From NCBI GenBank assembly GCA_900555165.1, contig USKE01000023.1:1-13328 (forward strand): a stretch of DNA of 13,328 nt, given 5' to 3'. The position numbers and the translations under genes are program-made. The stretch comes from an uncultured Porphyromonadaceae bacterium. Its GTDB lineage: Bacteria; Bacteroidota; Bacteroidia; Bacteroidales; Muribaculaceae. How positions within the stretch are numbered: position 1 is the first letter of the stretch; each line of letters starts with the position of its first letter. Below, piece by piece: positions 1 to 7,165 of this stretch. The notes under the pieces are model-generated. The model searched no databases and had not been told where the DNA came from. It saw only the letters and a program-made list of their open reading frames with translations.

Positions 1-1023
1 CGCCGAGGGTTTCAGCGGCGTATCGGCCATCCGCGCGAGTTCTCGGTTCACAAGCTCGTGACAGCGGTCATTGTCTCCCGGGTCACAGCCGTAATAGACG
101 GTGAACACGCCGCAGTCGGTAAACCTGGTCACAGCCGCCTCGACGGTATAGACCAGTCCGCGGCGCTCGCGCAGGGCCACATTGAGCCGCGAGTTCATGC
201 CCGGACCACCGAGTATGTTGGCCAGCAACGCCATGGCGTGCCGGTCGGTTTCATACATACTGCCTGCCTGTGCGCCTATCACCGTATTGGCCTGATGCGA
301 CGCCGCAGGGCGCCTCTCTCCCGCAGTTGCGGTCGCCTTAGGCGCCACGCGCACGGCAGGGGTTCCGGAAGGCAGCATCCCCAGATGGCGTGTCATCATG
401 GCCACGACCTTGCGCGGCGGCTCGGGGCCGAGATAGAACACCGTCAAGCGGCTACCGCAGAAAGTTTCCGTAAGGTAACGGCGGCAGACATCAGATGTGA
501 ACGTGTCGAGACCCGCGCTGTCGCCAAGTATGTTGTGGCCGAGCTGTGAGCCGCGGAAAAACAGATCCTCGAAATCATCGAACACAGCCTCAGAGGGGGT
601 GTCGAGATACGAGTCCATCTCGTCGCGCACCACATCGCGCTCTCTGTCAAGCTCGGAGGCCGGAAACACCGAATCGCGCACCAGGTCGGCAACCAGGTCG
701 ACGGCACGCCCCAGATTCCCGTTGGGGAAAATGGTGTAGACGTATGTCTCCTCTTTCGACGTGAAGGCATTCAGCTCGCCCCCCACAGCCTCCATGCGGT
801 TTATGATATGGCATGCCCGGCGGTGTGTGGTGCCCTTGAAAATGGTGTGCTCGACGAAATGCGCCAGACCAAAACACCCCTCGGCCTCGTCGCGGCTGCC
901 GGAATTGACAGCCACGCCGAAATATTCGGCGCGGGTGGCCGTGCGGCAGCATATCACGCGTATGCCGTTGGGCAGTATGGCGGTCTCGAACCGGCGCCCC
1001 GACAGATCACCGCATCCCGTCAT
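1..1023 (-). CDS. M16 family zinc metallopeptidase, N-terminal 341 residues (runs off the left edge)
   Basis: The minus-strand frame stays open from ATG 1023 to the first base, so the C-terminal part lies outside the window. It carries the inverted zinc motif HxxEH (H55, E58, H59, in AHFVEHTIFKG). The third zinc ligand E135 sits 76 residues after H59, in RDEMDSYLDTP, the spacing seen in mitochondrial processing peptidase-like M16 enzymes. The motif GGELNAFTSKEET (residues 81-93) is also typical of the family. Members are clam-shaped proteases that degrade or process peptides; the substrate here cannot be told. No signal peptide is obvious at the N-terminus. The start codon overlaps the ispG stop in an ATGA, so translation is probably coupled to ispG. 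Confidence in the family is high and in the exact role low. Confidence 0.92.
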   Translation of the reverse strand, partial: MTGCGDLSGRRFETAILPNGIRVICCRTATRAEYFGVAVNSGSRDEAEGCFGLAHFVEHTIFKGTTHRRACHIINRMEAVGGELNAFTSKEETYVYTIFPNGNLGRAVDLVADLVRDSVFPASELDRERDVVRDEMDSYLDTPSEAVFDDFEDLFFRGSQLGHNILGDSAGLDTFTSDVCRRYLTETFCGSRLTVFYLGPEPPRKVVAMMTRHLGMLPSGTPAVRVAPKATATAGERRPAASHQANTVIGAQAGSMYETDRHAMALLANILGGPGMNSRLNVALRERRGLVYTVEAAVTRFTDCGVFTVYYGCDPGDNDRCHELVNRELARMADTPLKPSA

Positions 1024-2702
1024 GCCTGGGCGGGATTATGGCGGTCAGTGGCGATGCGCCCGTCGGCCCGAAGTATCTCAAGCAGGCGGTCGACAGCCCG
1101 GTCTGACTCTATATTTTTCTCTATCAGCTCCTTGTTGCGGTACAGGCTCACGCGCCCCACGCCGGCGCCCACGTAACCGTAGTCGGCGTCGGCCATCTCG
1201 CCGGGTCCGTTGACCACGCACCCCATAACGGCGATTTTCAGGCCGGGATAACCGGCCACCGCAGCCTTGACGCGGCGCACGGTCTCCTGCAGGTCGAACA
1301 TGGTGCGGCCACACCCGGGACACGACACGAATTCGGTCTTTGTGACACGGCAACGCGCTGCCTGGAGTATGCCCAACGCCAGCGAGTCGAGTTCGTCGCG
1401 GGTAAGCGTGTCGGCCTGGATGTCGAGGCCGTCGATGAGACCGTTGAGCAGCGAGCCGAAATCGGCTGATGCCCTGATCACCACTTTGTCGCGGTCAAGG
1501 CCGTCGTAGGCAAGCCGTGCTATGACTGGATGCCGGTCACCCGCGCGCCAAAGCGCATGTATGGCCGCCGAGATGCGCGCCACGGGGTTGGCGTGGGAGG
1601 TGACAAGGCATAGCGCTGTGTCAGCCCCGAGTGCGGCTGCACGGGCCACAAGCTCTGCATCATCGGCCATGTCAAGATTGATGACGGCGGTCTCCGCGCC
1701 AAAATCGTCGTAACCCGCCACTACGGGCACCTGTGTGCCTCCCACTTTGCCAGCAGGGTCGGTGGGACGGCGCTGCCGCAGAACCGAATCGAAATCAGGC
1801 GCCGCCTCGCCCGGCACGGAGGGTGCACCGGCACGTGCGGTCAGATATTCCACAAGTTCGCGGGCCACGGGCACCTCGGCCTCAGGCTCTTCGCTGAGCG
1901 ACACGCGGATGGTGTCGCCGATGCCGTCGGCCAGGAGCGACCCTATGCCGACGGCCGAGCGTATGCGGCCATCCTCGCCGTCACCGGCCTCGGTGACGCC
2001 AAGATGAAGGGGGAAATGCATATCCTCGGCCTCCATGGCCCTGACAAGCAGACGCACCGTCTGTGTCATTACCACCGTGTTCGATGATTTTATCGAGATT
2101 ACGATGTCGGTGAAATTCTCGCGACGGGCGACGCGCAGGAACTCCATGGCGCTCTCCACCATTCCGGCCGGGGTGTCGCCGTAACGGCTCATTATGCGGT
2201 CAGAGAGCGAACCGTGGTTCACCCCGATGCGTATGGCGGTGCCATGTTCGCGGCAGAGTTTCAGAAACGGCACGAACGCGCGGTCGATCTTCTGCAGTTC
2301 GGCGGCATATTCGGCGTCGGTATAGTCGATATGCTTGAACACGCGCCCCGGGTCAACGAAGTTGCCGGGGTTGATGCGCACCTTGTCGACGCGCTCGGCG
2401 GCGGCGAAAGCGGCCTTGGGGTTGAAATGGATGTCGGCCACCAGGGGCATCTCCACGCCGCGCCCGCGCAGGCGGGTGCGGATTTCGCCGAGAGCCTCGG
2501 CCTCCCTTACACCCTGCGCGGTCAGTCGGTCGATGTCGGCTCCGGCGCGGGCGATACGCTCGGCCTGTGCCACAGACCCCTCGATGTCGGTGGTCGATGT
2601 ATTGTTCATCGACTGCACGGCGATGGGGTTATCAGCGCCCACGGTAACGCGGCCGATTCTCACCTCAGAGGTCGGCCTGCGTCTGTAATCGAAACAGCTC
2701 AT
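1020..2702 (-). CDS. ispG: 4-hydroxy-3-methylbut-2-enyl diphosphate synthase, long type with inserted domain
   Basis: This is the [4Fe-4S] enzyme of the MEP isoprenoid pathway that turns methylerythritol cyclodiphosphate into HMBPP. The N-terminal TIM barrel (residues about 1-290) contains PIAVQSMNNTSTTD (26-39), VADIHFNP (88-95) and KVRINPGN (107-114). The C-terminal cluster domain holds C461 and C464 (CPGC), then C495 and E502 (GCVVNGPGE), the three cysteines plus glutamate expected as cluster ligands. Between the two domains lies an extra segment, about residues 290-445. That makes 560 residues, against roughly 370 for the E. coli-type enzyme. Such inserts are known in Bacteroidetes, Chlamydia and plant IspG. 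The gene follows purE after a 194-bp spacer filled by a palindromic element. Its stop overlaps the start of the M16 gene. Confidence 0.97.
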   Translation of the reverse strand: MSCFDYRRRPTSEVRIGRVTVGADNPIAVQSMNNTSTTDIEGSVAQAERIARAGADIDRLTAQGVREAEALGEIRTRLRGRGVEMPLVADIHFNPKAAFAAAERVDKVRINPGNFVDPGRVFKHIDYTDAEYAAELQKIDRAFVPFLKLCREHGTAIRIGVNHGSLSDRIMSRYGDTPAGMVESAMEFLRVARRENFTDIVISIKSSNTVVMTQTVRLLVRAMEAEDMHFPLHLGVTEAGDGEDGRIRSAVGIGSLLADGIGDTIRVSLSEEPEAEVPVARELVEYLTARAGAPSVPGEAAPDFDSVLRQRRPTDPAGKVGGTQVPVVAGYDDFGAETAVINLDMADDAELVARAAALGADTALCLVTSHANPVARISAAIHALWRAGDRHPVIARLAYDGLDRDKVVIRASADFGSLLNGLIDGLDIQADTLTRDELDSLALGILQAARCRVTKTEFVSCPGCGRTMFDLQETVRRVKAAVAGYPGLKIAVMGCVVNGPGEMADADYGYVGAGVGRVSLYRNKELIEKNIESDRAVDRLLEILRADGRIATDRHNPAQA

Positions 2703-2709
2703 CAGCTAA

Positions 2710-2894
2710 TAAGTAACTGTTCAAAATTATTTTATATTAACCGGTCATATTATTTCAATGTTTCTTCGGCGAAATTTTTGAATCTTTTCCTCTCTTCATC
2801 AGTCGTGTAGCTCGCTACACTCCTTCTTCATCGAGAAAAATTTTCTGAAAATTTCACTCGAACAAACATTAAAATAATTTCGACCAGTTACTTA
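2710..2894. repeat. 185-bp imperfect palindrome filling the purE-ispG spacer, MITE-like
   Basis: The two ends are inverted copies. Bases 2710-2734 read TAAGTAACTG then TTCAAAATTATTTTA. The reverse complement of 2870-2894 reads the same apart from two mismatches. The symmetry continues inward with GAAATTTT-rich segments to a perfect centre, GTGTAGC (2805-2811), TC, GCTACAC (2814-2820). The left arm is about 21 bp longer because it holds a second, diverged copy of the terminal motif (about 2740-2760). There is no open reading frame. No clear target-site duplication is visible in the flanks. It ends two bases from the purE stop and eight bases from the ispG start. It resembles a miniature inverted-repeat element or a REP-like palindrome. 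Transcribed from purE into ispG it would fold into a long hairpin. Confidence 0.75.
2722..2729 (-). promoter_or_regulatory. Possible -7 box for ispG inside the palindromic element
   Basis: On the minus strand these bases read TAATTTTG, matching the Bacteroidetes -7 consensus TAnnTTTG, and would place the start site about 15 bases before the ispG ATG. No TTG lies at the usual 19-21 bases upstream (the nearest is 26 bases away), so this is weak. If real, the element's terminal repeat supplies an outward promoter for ispG. Confidence 0.3.
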
Positions 2895-2896
2895 AG

Positions 2897-3403
2897 TCAG
2901 TTTGTCTTGAAGTCGTAACGTATCTGGGCCAGCTCGTCATTGGCTTTCACGATTTTCTTGCCGAGCTGTTCGCGCCATTCGTTGTAGCGGGCCGAAAGTC
3001 CGGCATCGGAAAGAGCGAGCATGCGCACGGCCAGCACGGCGGCGTTCATGGCACCGTTTATGCCGGTTGTGGCCACGGGTATGCCCGGAGGCATCTGGCA
3101 GATCGAGAGCAGTGCGTCGGCACCTTGCAGTGTGGCTGCCAGAGGCACGCCGATCACCGGGAGCGGCGTGATGGCGGCGATGACACCGGGGAGCGCGGCG
3201 GCCATGCCGGCGCCGGCTATGATGACTTTCACGCCACGGGTATGGGCATTGGCGGCAAAATCGGCCACCTCGTCGGGGGTGCGGTGCGCCGAAAGGGCGA
3301 GCATCTCGAATGGAACCTGCATAGAGTTCAGGAACTCGGCGGCTTTACTCATCACGGGCAGGTCGCTGGTGCTGCCCATTATTATGCTGACTGAAGGGTT
3401 CAT
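2897..3403 (-). CDS. purE: 5-(carboxyamino)imidazole ribonucleotide mutase (PurE)
   Basis: This 168-residue protein acts in purine synthesis, converting N5-CAIR (or AIR plus CO2) to CAIR. SIIMGSTSD (residues 6-14) is the nucleotide-phosphate loop and SAHRTP (38-43) holds the catalytic histidine H40. LPVIGVPL (81-88), QMPPGIPVAT (103-112) and GINGAMNAA (114-122) also match the family. The start at 3403 is chosen because family homology begins there; the frame is open 100 codons further up but that part is low-complexity and overlaps the PAP2 gene. One oddity is that the family motif AAHLPG reads AAALPG here (A70, codon GCG), so a normally conserved histidine is missing. The gene lies 58 bp after the PAP2 gene, with a 9-bp tandem repeat in between, and is probably in the same operon. 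Confidence 0.95.
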   Translation of the reverse strand: MNPSVSIIMGSTSDLPVMSKAAEFLNSMQVPFEMLALSAHRTPDEVADFAANAHTRGVKVIIAGAGMAAALPGVIAAITPLPVIGVPLAATLQGADALLSICQMPPGIPVATTGINGAMNAAVLAVRMLALSDAGLSARYNEWREQLGKKIVKANDELAQIRYDFKTN

Positions 3404-3409
3404 AGTCTT

Positions 3410-3463
3410 GGGATTTATGGGAGGTATGGGAGTTATGGGAATTATGGGAGAAACGGGAGGGTT
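3410..3463. repeat. Six degenerate 9-bp tandem units (GGGAnnTAT) before purE
   Basis: On the plus strand the units are GGGATTTAT, GGGAGGTAT, GGGAGTTAT, GGGAATTAT, GGGAGAAAC and GGGAGGGTT. The first four fit GGGAnnTAT and the last two are decayed. The tract ends seven bases upstream of the purE start and overlaps the PAP2 stop codon at the other end. It therefore occupies the purE leader, where a ribosome-binding region would be. Nothing in it resembles a CRISPR or a protein repeat. Confidence 0.85.
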
Positions 3464-4085
3464 ATTTCCAGAGGAGGGGGAAGAGGATGGTGCAGAAGAA
3501 ACCGTTGGCGAATCCGGCCGCCACCTGCAGCAGGGTATGGCGTTCAAGCACCAGGCGCGACGTGCATACCACACCGGCCACAAGCACTGCCGCGAGGAAC
3601 TCGACGGTGAGGTCTCTGACACCCACACCGGCCAACAGCATGAAAAGCACCACGGCGCAGAGGCCGCCGACGCCGGTGGCATGCCCCGACATCTTCCAGA
3701 CACTGTTTACCGAGGCAAGCACCGTAAGACTCACGGCGCCGCCAACCAGCATCATCGAGAGCCATATCGGGGCGTTGACAAGTGCCGTATATACGGCCAC
3801 GCCGACGTAGGCGGCTATGGTGACGGTATAGGGCACGACGCGCTCGCGACGGTCGTTCAAACCCGGGTCATGAATCTTGCCGGTCTTCCACATCACGAAT
3901 ATCACCAGTAACGGAAGTATGCAGGTGGCCAGGAACGTGACCAGGAGCACTATCATGCGGGCGTTGGCCGGACTATAAAGCAGAAACGACAGCAACATGG
4001 CCGCCATCACGGCATAAGTGCCGCACAGCAGCGGCGAAAAAAGCGCCGAAAAAAAACGGGCTGAAGATATTATGAATTTCGACAT
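3462..4085 (-). CDS. PAP2-type integral membrane phosphatase
   Basis: This is a hydrophobic protein of 207 residues with about five predicted membrane segments (residues about 22-38, 43-65, 89-128, 143-157 and 163-174, with a last one near 189-205). The three phosphatase signatures are recognisable. A divergent first motif RRERVVPY lies at 79-86. The second is SGH at 133-135 (KMSGHATGVG). The third is SR...H at 176-183 (SRLVLERH). Family members remove phosphate from lipids such as undecaprenyl or phosphatidylglycerol phosphate. The substrate here is unknown, but a lipid-phosphate role would sit well beside ispG, which feeds polyprenyl synthesis. The gene lies 39 bp after rpoN and 58 bp before purE, all in one direction. 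Confidence 0.8.
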   Translation of the reverse strand: MSKFIISSARFFSALFSPLLCGTYAVMAAMLLSFLLYSPANARMIVLLVTFLATCILPLLVIFVMWKTGKIHDPGLNDRRERVVPYTVTIAAYVGVAVYTALVNAPIWLSMMLVGGAVSLTVLASVNSVWKMSGHATGVGGLCAVVLFMLLAGVGVRDLTVEFLAAVLVAGVVCTSRLVLERHTLLQVAAGFANGFFCTILFPLLWK

Positions 4086-4124
4086 GGAATGTTAAGTCTG
4101 TTCTGTTGAATTATTGTGTTGGGA

Positions 4125-5573
4125 TTAGCTGTCCTGTTTCCCGGCCAGGGTCTCGCGTCTGAGACGCGCCACCGGAATGCCGAGCCGTTCGCGGTATTTT
4201 GCCACGGTGCGCCGCGCCACATCCAGACCGCCCTCCCTGAGAGCCGCCGTAAGCGCCTCGTCGCTCAGCGGCGAACGCTTGTCTTCGGCATCGACAAGTT
4301 TGCGGATCTCGGCCACCAGACGGTGGTGCGTCAGGTCGGGGTCGGCGCCGCGGCTCGCCTCGTTGAAGAAGAATTTCAGCGGATAAAGCCCCGTGGGGGT
4401 GGCCACATACTTCTCTTGCGTGGCGCGCGAGATCACCGAGATGTCATATCCGGTAAGCGCGGCGATGTCGCGCAACACCATCGGACGGATGGTGCTTTCA
4501 TCGCCGGTGACAAAGAACCGGTGCTGTATCTTCACGATGGCCGACATGACGCGGTAAAGCGTCTCGCGGCGCATGGAGATGACACGGATGAAGTTCTGGG
4601 CATCCTGCCGGTTGCGTTTTATGAAGTAGCGCGCGTCGGCGGCGCCGCGCGACGAGGCGGCGGGAATCTCGGCCTCTTCGGTAAACGACTGCTCAACCCG
4701 CAGTTCGGGTATGTCGTTGGGCATGCGCACGGTCACGCGCCCTTCGTCATCAGGCTCAACCTCAAAATCAGGCACGATATGGCGTGTGATCTCGTGTGCG
4801 CCTGAGGCGAACGACGCCCCGGGCTTGGGATTCAGACGGCCGATGGCCTCGACGGCGTCGCGCATGTTCTCGGGCGTGATGCCGAGTATGTTCGCGATGC
4901 GGTCAAAATGCTTTTTTGCGAACAGGTCGAACTGGTCGCGCAGTATGGTCAGCGCCGTGACCGACGTGACGTCGCGGCGCCCGCGCTGCAGCTGCAGCAT
5001 CAGGCACTCACGTAACGATGTGGCCCCTACCCCTGCAGGGTCGAAACCTTTGATATTGTCGAGCACACGACCCACTTCTGCAGCCGTGACATCATGCCCT
5101 TCGGCTATAGTTATGTCGTCGGCGATAGCCTGCAACGATCGGGTCAGATAGCCGTTGCCGTCGATATTCCCTATCACATACCGGCCTATGAGCCGCTGGT
5201 CGGGGGTGATTTCTTCGGTCTGCGCCAGCTGTGTCTCAAGATACTCGATCAGCGTGGGGCCTTCGTCGGGAAAACCGCGGTCCGGACGGTCGTCATCATC
5301 GTCGCGGGCGCCGCGCGCCAGGTCGCGGTCACGCAGGGCGGCCGCACCGGCAAACAGGCGGCTGGCGCCGTCAACCCCTCCGGTGACCCCGGTGTCGGGC
5401 GCGGCATCGTCGACAGCCTCCAGGGCCGGCATCTCGTCGAGGGCGCGGCGCACCTCATCGGCGGCCTCGGCCTCGTTCATCTCAAGCAGACGCACAAACT
5501 GCACCTGCAGCGGCGTCAACCGCTGCTGCAACTTCTGCTCGGTGGCAAGATGCTGTGACTGACCCTGGTTCAT
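4125..5573 (-). CDS. rpoN: RNA polymerase sigma-54 factor
   Basis: The protein has 482 residues, the usual size. The glutamine- and leucine-rich activator-interacting region is at the N-terminus (QKLQQRLTPLQVQFVRLLEM, starting near residue 13). An acidic linker follows, including DRDLARGARDDDDDRPDRG. The core-binding and DNA-binding domains come next, and the RpoN box ARRTVAKYRE is at about 453-462, close to the C-terminus. The start at 5573 is preferred over one 20 codons upstream: homology begins at MNQGQ, and the likely promoter at 5604-5633 would put the transcript start between the two. The factor needs AAA+ enhancer-binding activators, none of which is in the window. It is the first gene of the run leading to the PAP2 gene, purE, ispG and the M16 gene. 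Confidence 0.97.
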   Translation of the reverse strand: MNQGQSQHLATEQKLQQRLTPLQVQFVRLLEMNEAEAADEVRRALDEMPALEAVDDAAPDTGVTGGVDGASRLFAGAAALRDRDLARGARDDDDDRPDRGFPDEGPTLIEYLETQLAQTEEITPDQRLIGRYVIGNIDGNGYLTRSLQAIADDITIAEGHDVTAAEVGRVLDNIKGFDPAGVGATSLRECLMLQLQRGRRDVTSVTALTILRDQFDLFAKKHFDRIANILGITPENMRDAVEAIGRLNPKPGASFASGAHEITRHIVPDFEVEPDDEGRVTVRMPNDIPELRVEQSFTEEAEIPAASSRGAADARYFIKRNRQDAQNFIRVISMRRETLYRVMSAIVKIQHRFFVTGDESTIRPMVLRDIAALTGYDISVISRATQEKYVATPTGLYPLKFFFNEASRGADPDLTHHRLVAEIRKLVDAEDKRSPLSDEALTAALREGGLDVARRTVAKYRERLGIPVARLRRETLAGKQDS

Positions 5574-5603
5574 ACTCTTCCGAAACGCTACGCGTTCAAC
5601 CTG

Positions 5604-5633
5604 CAAATTTACGCATTTTTTCTCACACGGCAA
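5604..5633 (-). promoter_or_regulatory. Bacteroidetes-type promoter of rpoN
   Basis: On the minus strand this is TTG (5633-5631), 19 bases, then TAAATTTG (5611-5604), an exact match to TTTG/TTG-N19-21-TAnnTTTG. Transcription would start near 5598, about 25 bases before the rpoN ATG. The same TTG-N19-TAAATTTG arrangement occurs before the oxidoreductase operon. Confidence 0.7.
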
Positions 5634-5667
5634 TCAGCCACCCCGACCGAAGTCACCCGCAGCCAAA

Positions 5668-5703
5668 GTCAGACCCGTCGGACTCGTCGGACAGGTCGGA
5701 TTT
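5668..5703. repeat. Four degenerate 9-bp tandem units (GTCGGACnn) upstream of rpoN
   Basis: The plus-strand units are GTCAGACCC, GTCGGACTC, GTCGGACAG and GTCGGATTT, in exact 9-bp phase. They lie between the terminator of the oxidoreductase operon and the rpoN promoter. The period equals that of the tract before purE but the sequence differs. Confidence 0.8.
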
Positions 5704-5714
5704 CCCGAAAACAG

Positions 5715-5744
5715 CGCAAGCCGCAGGGTGGCCTGCGGCTTGCG
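5715..5744 (-). terminator. Intrinsic terminator of the oxidoreductase operon
   Basis: A 13-bp perfect stem, CGCAAGCCGCAGG (5715-5727) paired with CCTGCGGCTTGCG (5732-5744), closes a 4-base loop. Read on the minus strand it is followed by CTGTTTTC, a short U-tract. It lies about 40 bp after the gamma-subunit stop. Confidence 0.75.
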
Positions 5745-5752
5745 GTATGGCG

Positions 5753-5770
5753 TGGCGCCCGAGGGCGCCA
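5753..5770 (-). terminator. Second, smaller hairpin after the gamma subunit
   Basis: TGGCGCC (5753-5759) pairs with GGCGCCA (5764-5770) around a 4-base loop. It comes first after the gamma-subunit stop, before the larger hairpin at 5715-5744. It lacks a U-tract, so it probably assists the larger one or blocks 3' exonucleases. Confidence 0.4.
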
Positions 5771-5783
5771 TATTGGGGGCGGG

Positions 5784-6326
5784 TTATTTGCCGGCGACGA
5801 GCTCCATGCCCTTGCGGATGGCCTGCTCGTTGACGGGGATGAGGTGGTGGTGACGCTCGGGGAGGGCTTTCTTCAGACCGCGCACAACAGCCTCTACGGG
5901 CACATCGGGGCGCTTGGCCAGCAGGGCGCCGAGCAGAATCATGTTGTAGGCTTTCGACTGCCCCATGGCGATGGTGGCCTCCATGGCCGGCACGGCAACC
6001 ACGTCGATGTCGGTGCGCGTGGGGGCGTGGTGGATGTCGTAGGGGTCGTAGATGAGCACGCCGCCCGGTTTCACCTTGCTCTGGAACTTGTCGAGACTCT
6101 GCTGGTTGAGAATCACGGCGGTGTCATAGGTATCAAGCACGGGCGACGAGATGGGCTCGTCAGAGAGGATTACAGTCACGTTGGCCGTGCCGCCGCGCTG
6201 TTCGGGGCCGTAAGAGGGCATCCAGGTAACTTCCTGGTCGTTCTCGAGGGCGGCGTATGCCAGGATCTTCCCCATCGAGAGGACACCTTGTCCGCCGAAA
6301 CCGGCGATGATGATTTCGTCTTTCAT
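5784..6326 (-). CDS. 2-oxoacid:ferredoxin oxidoreductase, gamma subunit
   Basis: The protein has 180 residues, the usual length. The glycine-rich GFGGQGVLSMGK (residues 9-20) and YGPEQRGG (39-46) are signatures of the gamma domain, which helps bind the CoA substrate in this enzyme family. NQQSLDKF lies near residue 75. It is the last gene of a four-gene operon, 19 bp after the beta subunit, and two hairpins follow its stop. Subunit identity is clear. Which 2-oxoacid is used (2-oxoglutarate or a branched-chain acid) cannot be settled from the sequence alone, so no symbol is given. Confidence 0.93.
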   Translation of the reverse strand: MKDEIIIAGFGGQGVLSMGKILAYAALENDQEVTWMPSYGPEQRGGTANVTVILSDEPISSPVLDTYDTAVILNQQSLDKFQSKVKPGGVLIYDPYDIHHAPTRTDIDVVAVPAMEATIAMGQSKAYNMILLGALLAKRPDVPVEAVVRGLKKALPERHHHLIPVNEQAIRKGMELVAGK

Positions 6327-6345
6327 GAGTGTATCTTGTTAGGGG

Positions 6346-7134
6346 TTATTTCTGAGGCTCGGCGGCGTCTTTCGACGTATCCTTGATGTCGCCCAGCGGG
6401 TAGTGGGCGAACATGTTGTCGACCATCCATTTGTTCGATTTCTCGGGGCTCATCTTCCAGCCCGACGAGCAGGTGGCCACAACCTCGACGAACGAGGTGC
6501 CCTTCTTGTCGAGAGCGTTCTGGAAGGCTTTTTTCAGAGCGGCCTTGGCCTTGCGCACGGCGGCGGGGGTGTGCACGGCCTGACGGGTCACATAGCATGT
6601 GCCGTCGAGCAGGCTCACCACGTTCGATACCTTCAGGGGGAAACCGTTCAGGTCGTGACGGCGCCCGTAGGGTGTGGTAGCCGTCTTGGCTCCCTCAAGG
6701 GTGCAGGGCGACATCTGGCCGCCGGTCATGCCGTAGATACCGTTGTTGATCATGATTATGACGATGTTCTCGCCGCGTGTGCAGGCGTGAATCGTCTCGG
6801 CGGTGCCGATGGCGGCAAGGTCGCCGTCGCCCTGATAGGTGAACACCACCTTGTCGGGACGCAGGCGCGAGATGGCGGTTGCCAGAGCCGGGGCACGGCC
6901 GTGGGCGGCCTCCACCCAGTCTACGTCAAGGTAGTTGTAGGCGAACACGGCGCACCCCACGGGTGCGATGCCGATGGCCTCGTTTTCAAGGCCCATCTCG
7001 TCGAGCACCTCGGCCACGAGCTTGTGCACGACACCGTGCGAGCACCCCGGGCAGTAGTGCATGATATTCTCTTTCAGGAGCTTGGGGCGCTGATATACTT
7101 TGGTTCCGTTCTGGATAATTTCTTCTCTTGTCAT
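6346..7134 (-). CDS. 2-oxoacid:ferredoxin oxidoreductase, beta (TPP-binding) subunit
   Basis: This 262-residue subunit binds thiamine diphosphate and, by family comparison, a [4Fe-4S] cluster. CPGCSHG is at 28-34. The TPP motif starts with GDGD at 102-105 (YQGDGDLAAIG) and ends with NNGIYGMTGGQ at 130-140, the spacing expected for the diphosphate-magnesium site. Together with alpha it carries out oxidative decarboxylation of a 2-oxoacid to acyl-CoA, or the reverse carboxylation, in the cytoplasm. It lies between alpha (31 bp away) and gamma (19 bp). KorB- or VorA-like proteins are the nearest named types. Confidence 0.95.
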   Translation of the reverse strand: MTREEIIQNGTKVYQRPKLLKENIMHYCPGCSHGVVHKLVAEVLDEMGLENEAIGIAPVGCAVFAYNYLDVDWVEAAHGRAPALATAISRLRPDKVVFTYQGDGDLAAIGTAETIHACTRGENIVIIMINNGIYGMTGGQMSPCTLEGAKTATTPYGRRHDLNGFPLKVSNVVSLLDGTCYVTRQAVHTPAAVRKAKAALKKAFQNALDKKGTSFVEVVATCSSGWKMSPEKSNKWMVDNMFAHYPLGDIKDTSKDAAEPQK

Positions 7135-7165
7135 GGCGTGAATAGTTTACAGGTTGTCACACACT

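Noticed and set aside
3404..3703. Longer PurE starting at 3703
   Set aside because: The extra 100 residues overlap the PAP2 gene and are a translation of the repeat tract; PurE normally begins at the MNPSVSIIMG position.
3021..3911. Plus-strand open frame of 296 codons
   Set aside because: It runs opposite to purE and the PAP2 gene, both with clear family motifs, and its protein is a low-complexity product of the 9-bp repeats and GC-rich antisense codons.
3410..5703. 9-bp repeats as a CRISPR-like array
   Set aside because: Units are contiguous with no unique spacers, far too short, and no cas genes are present.
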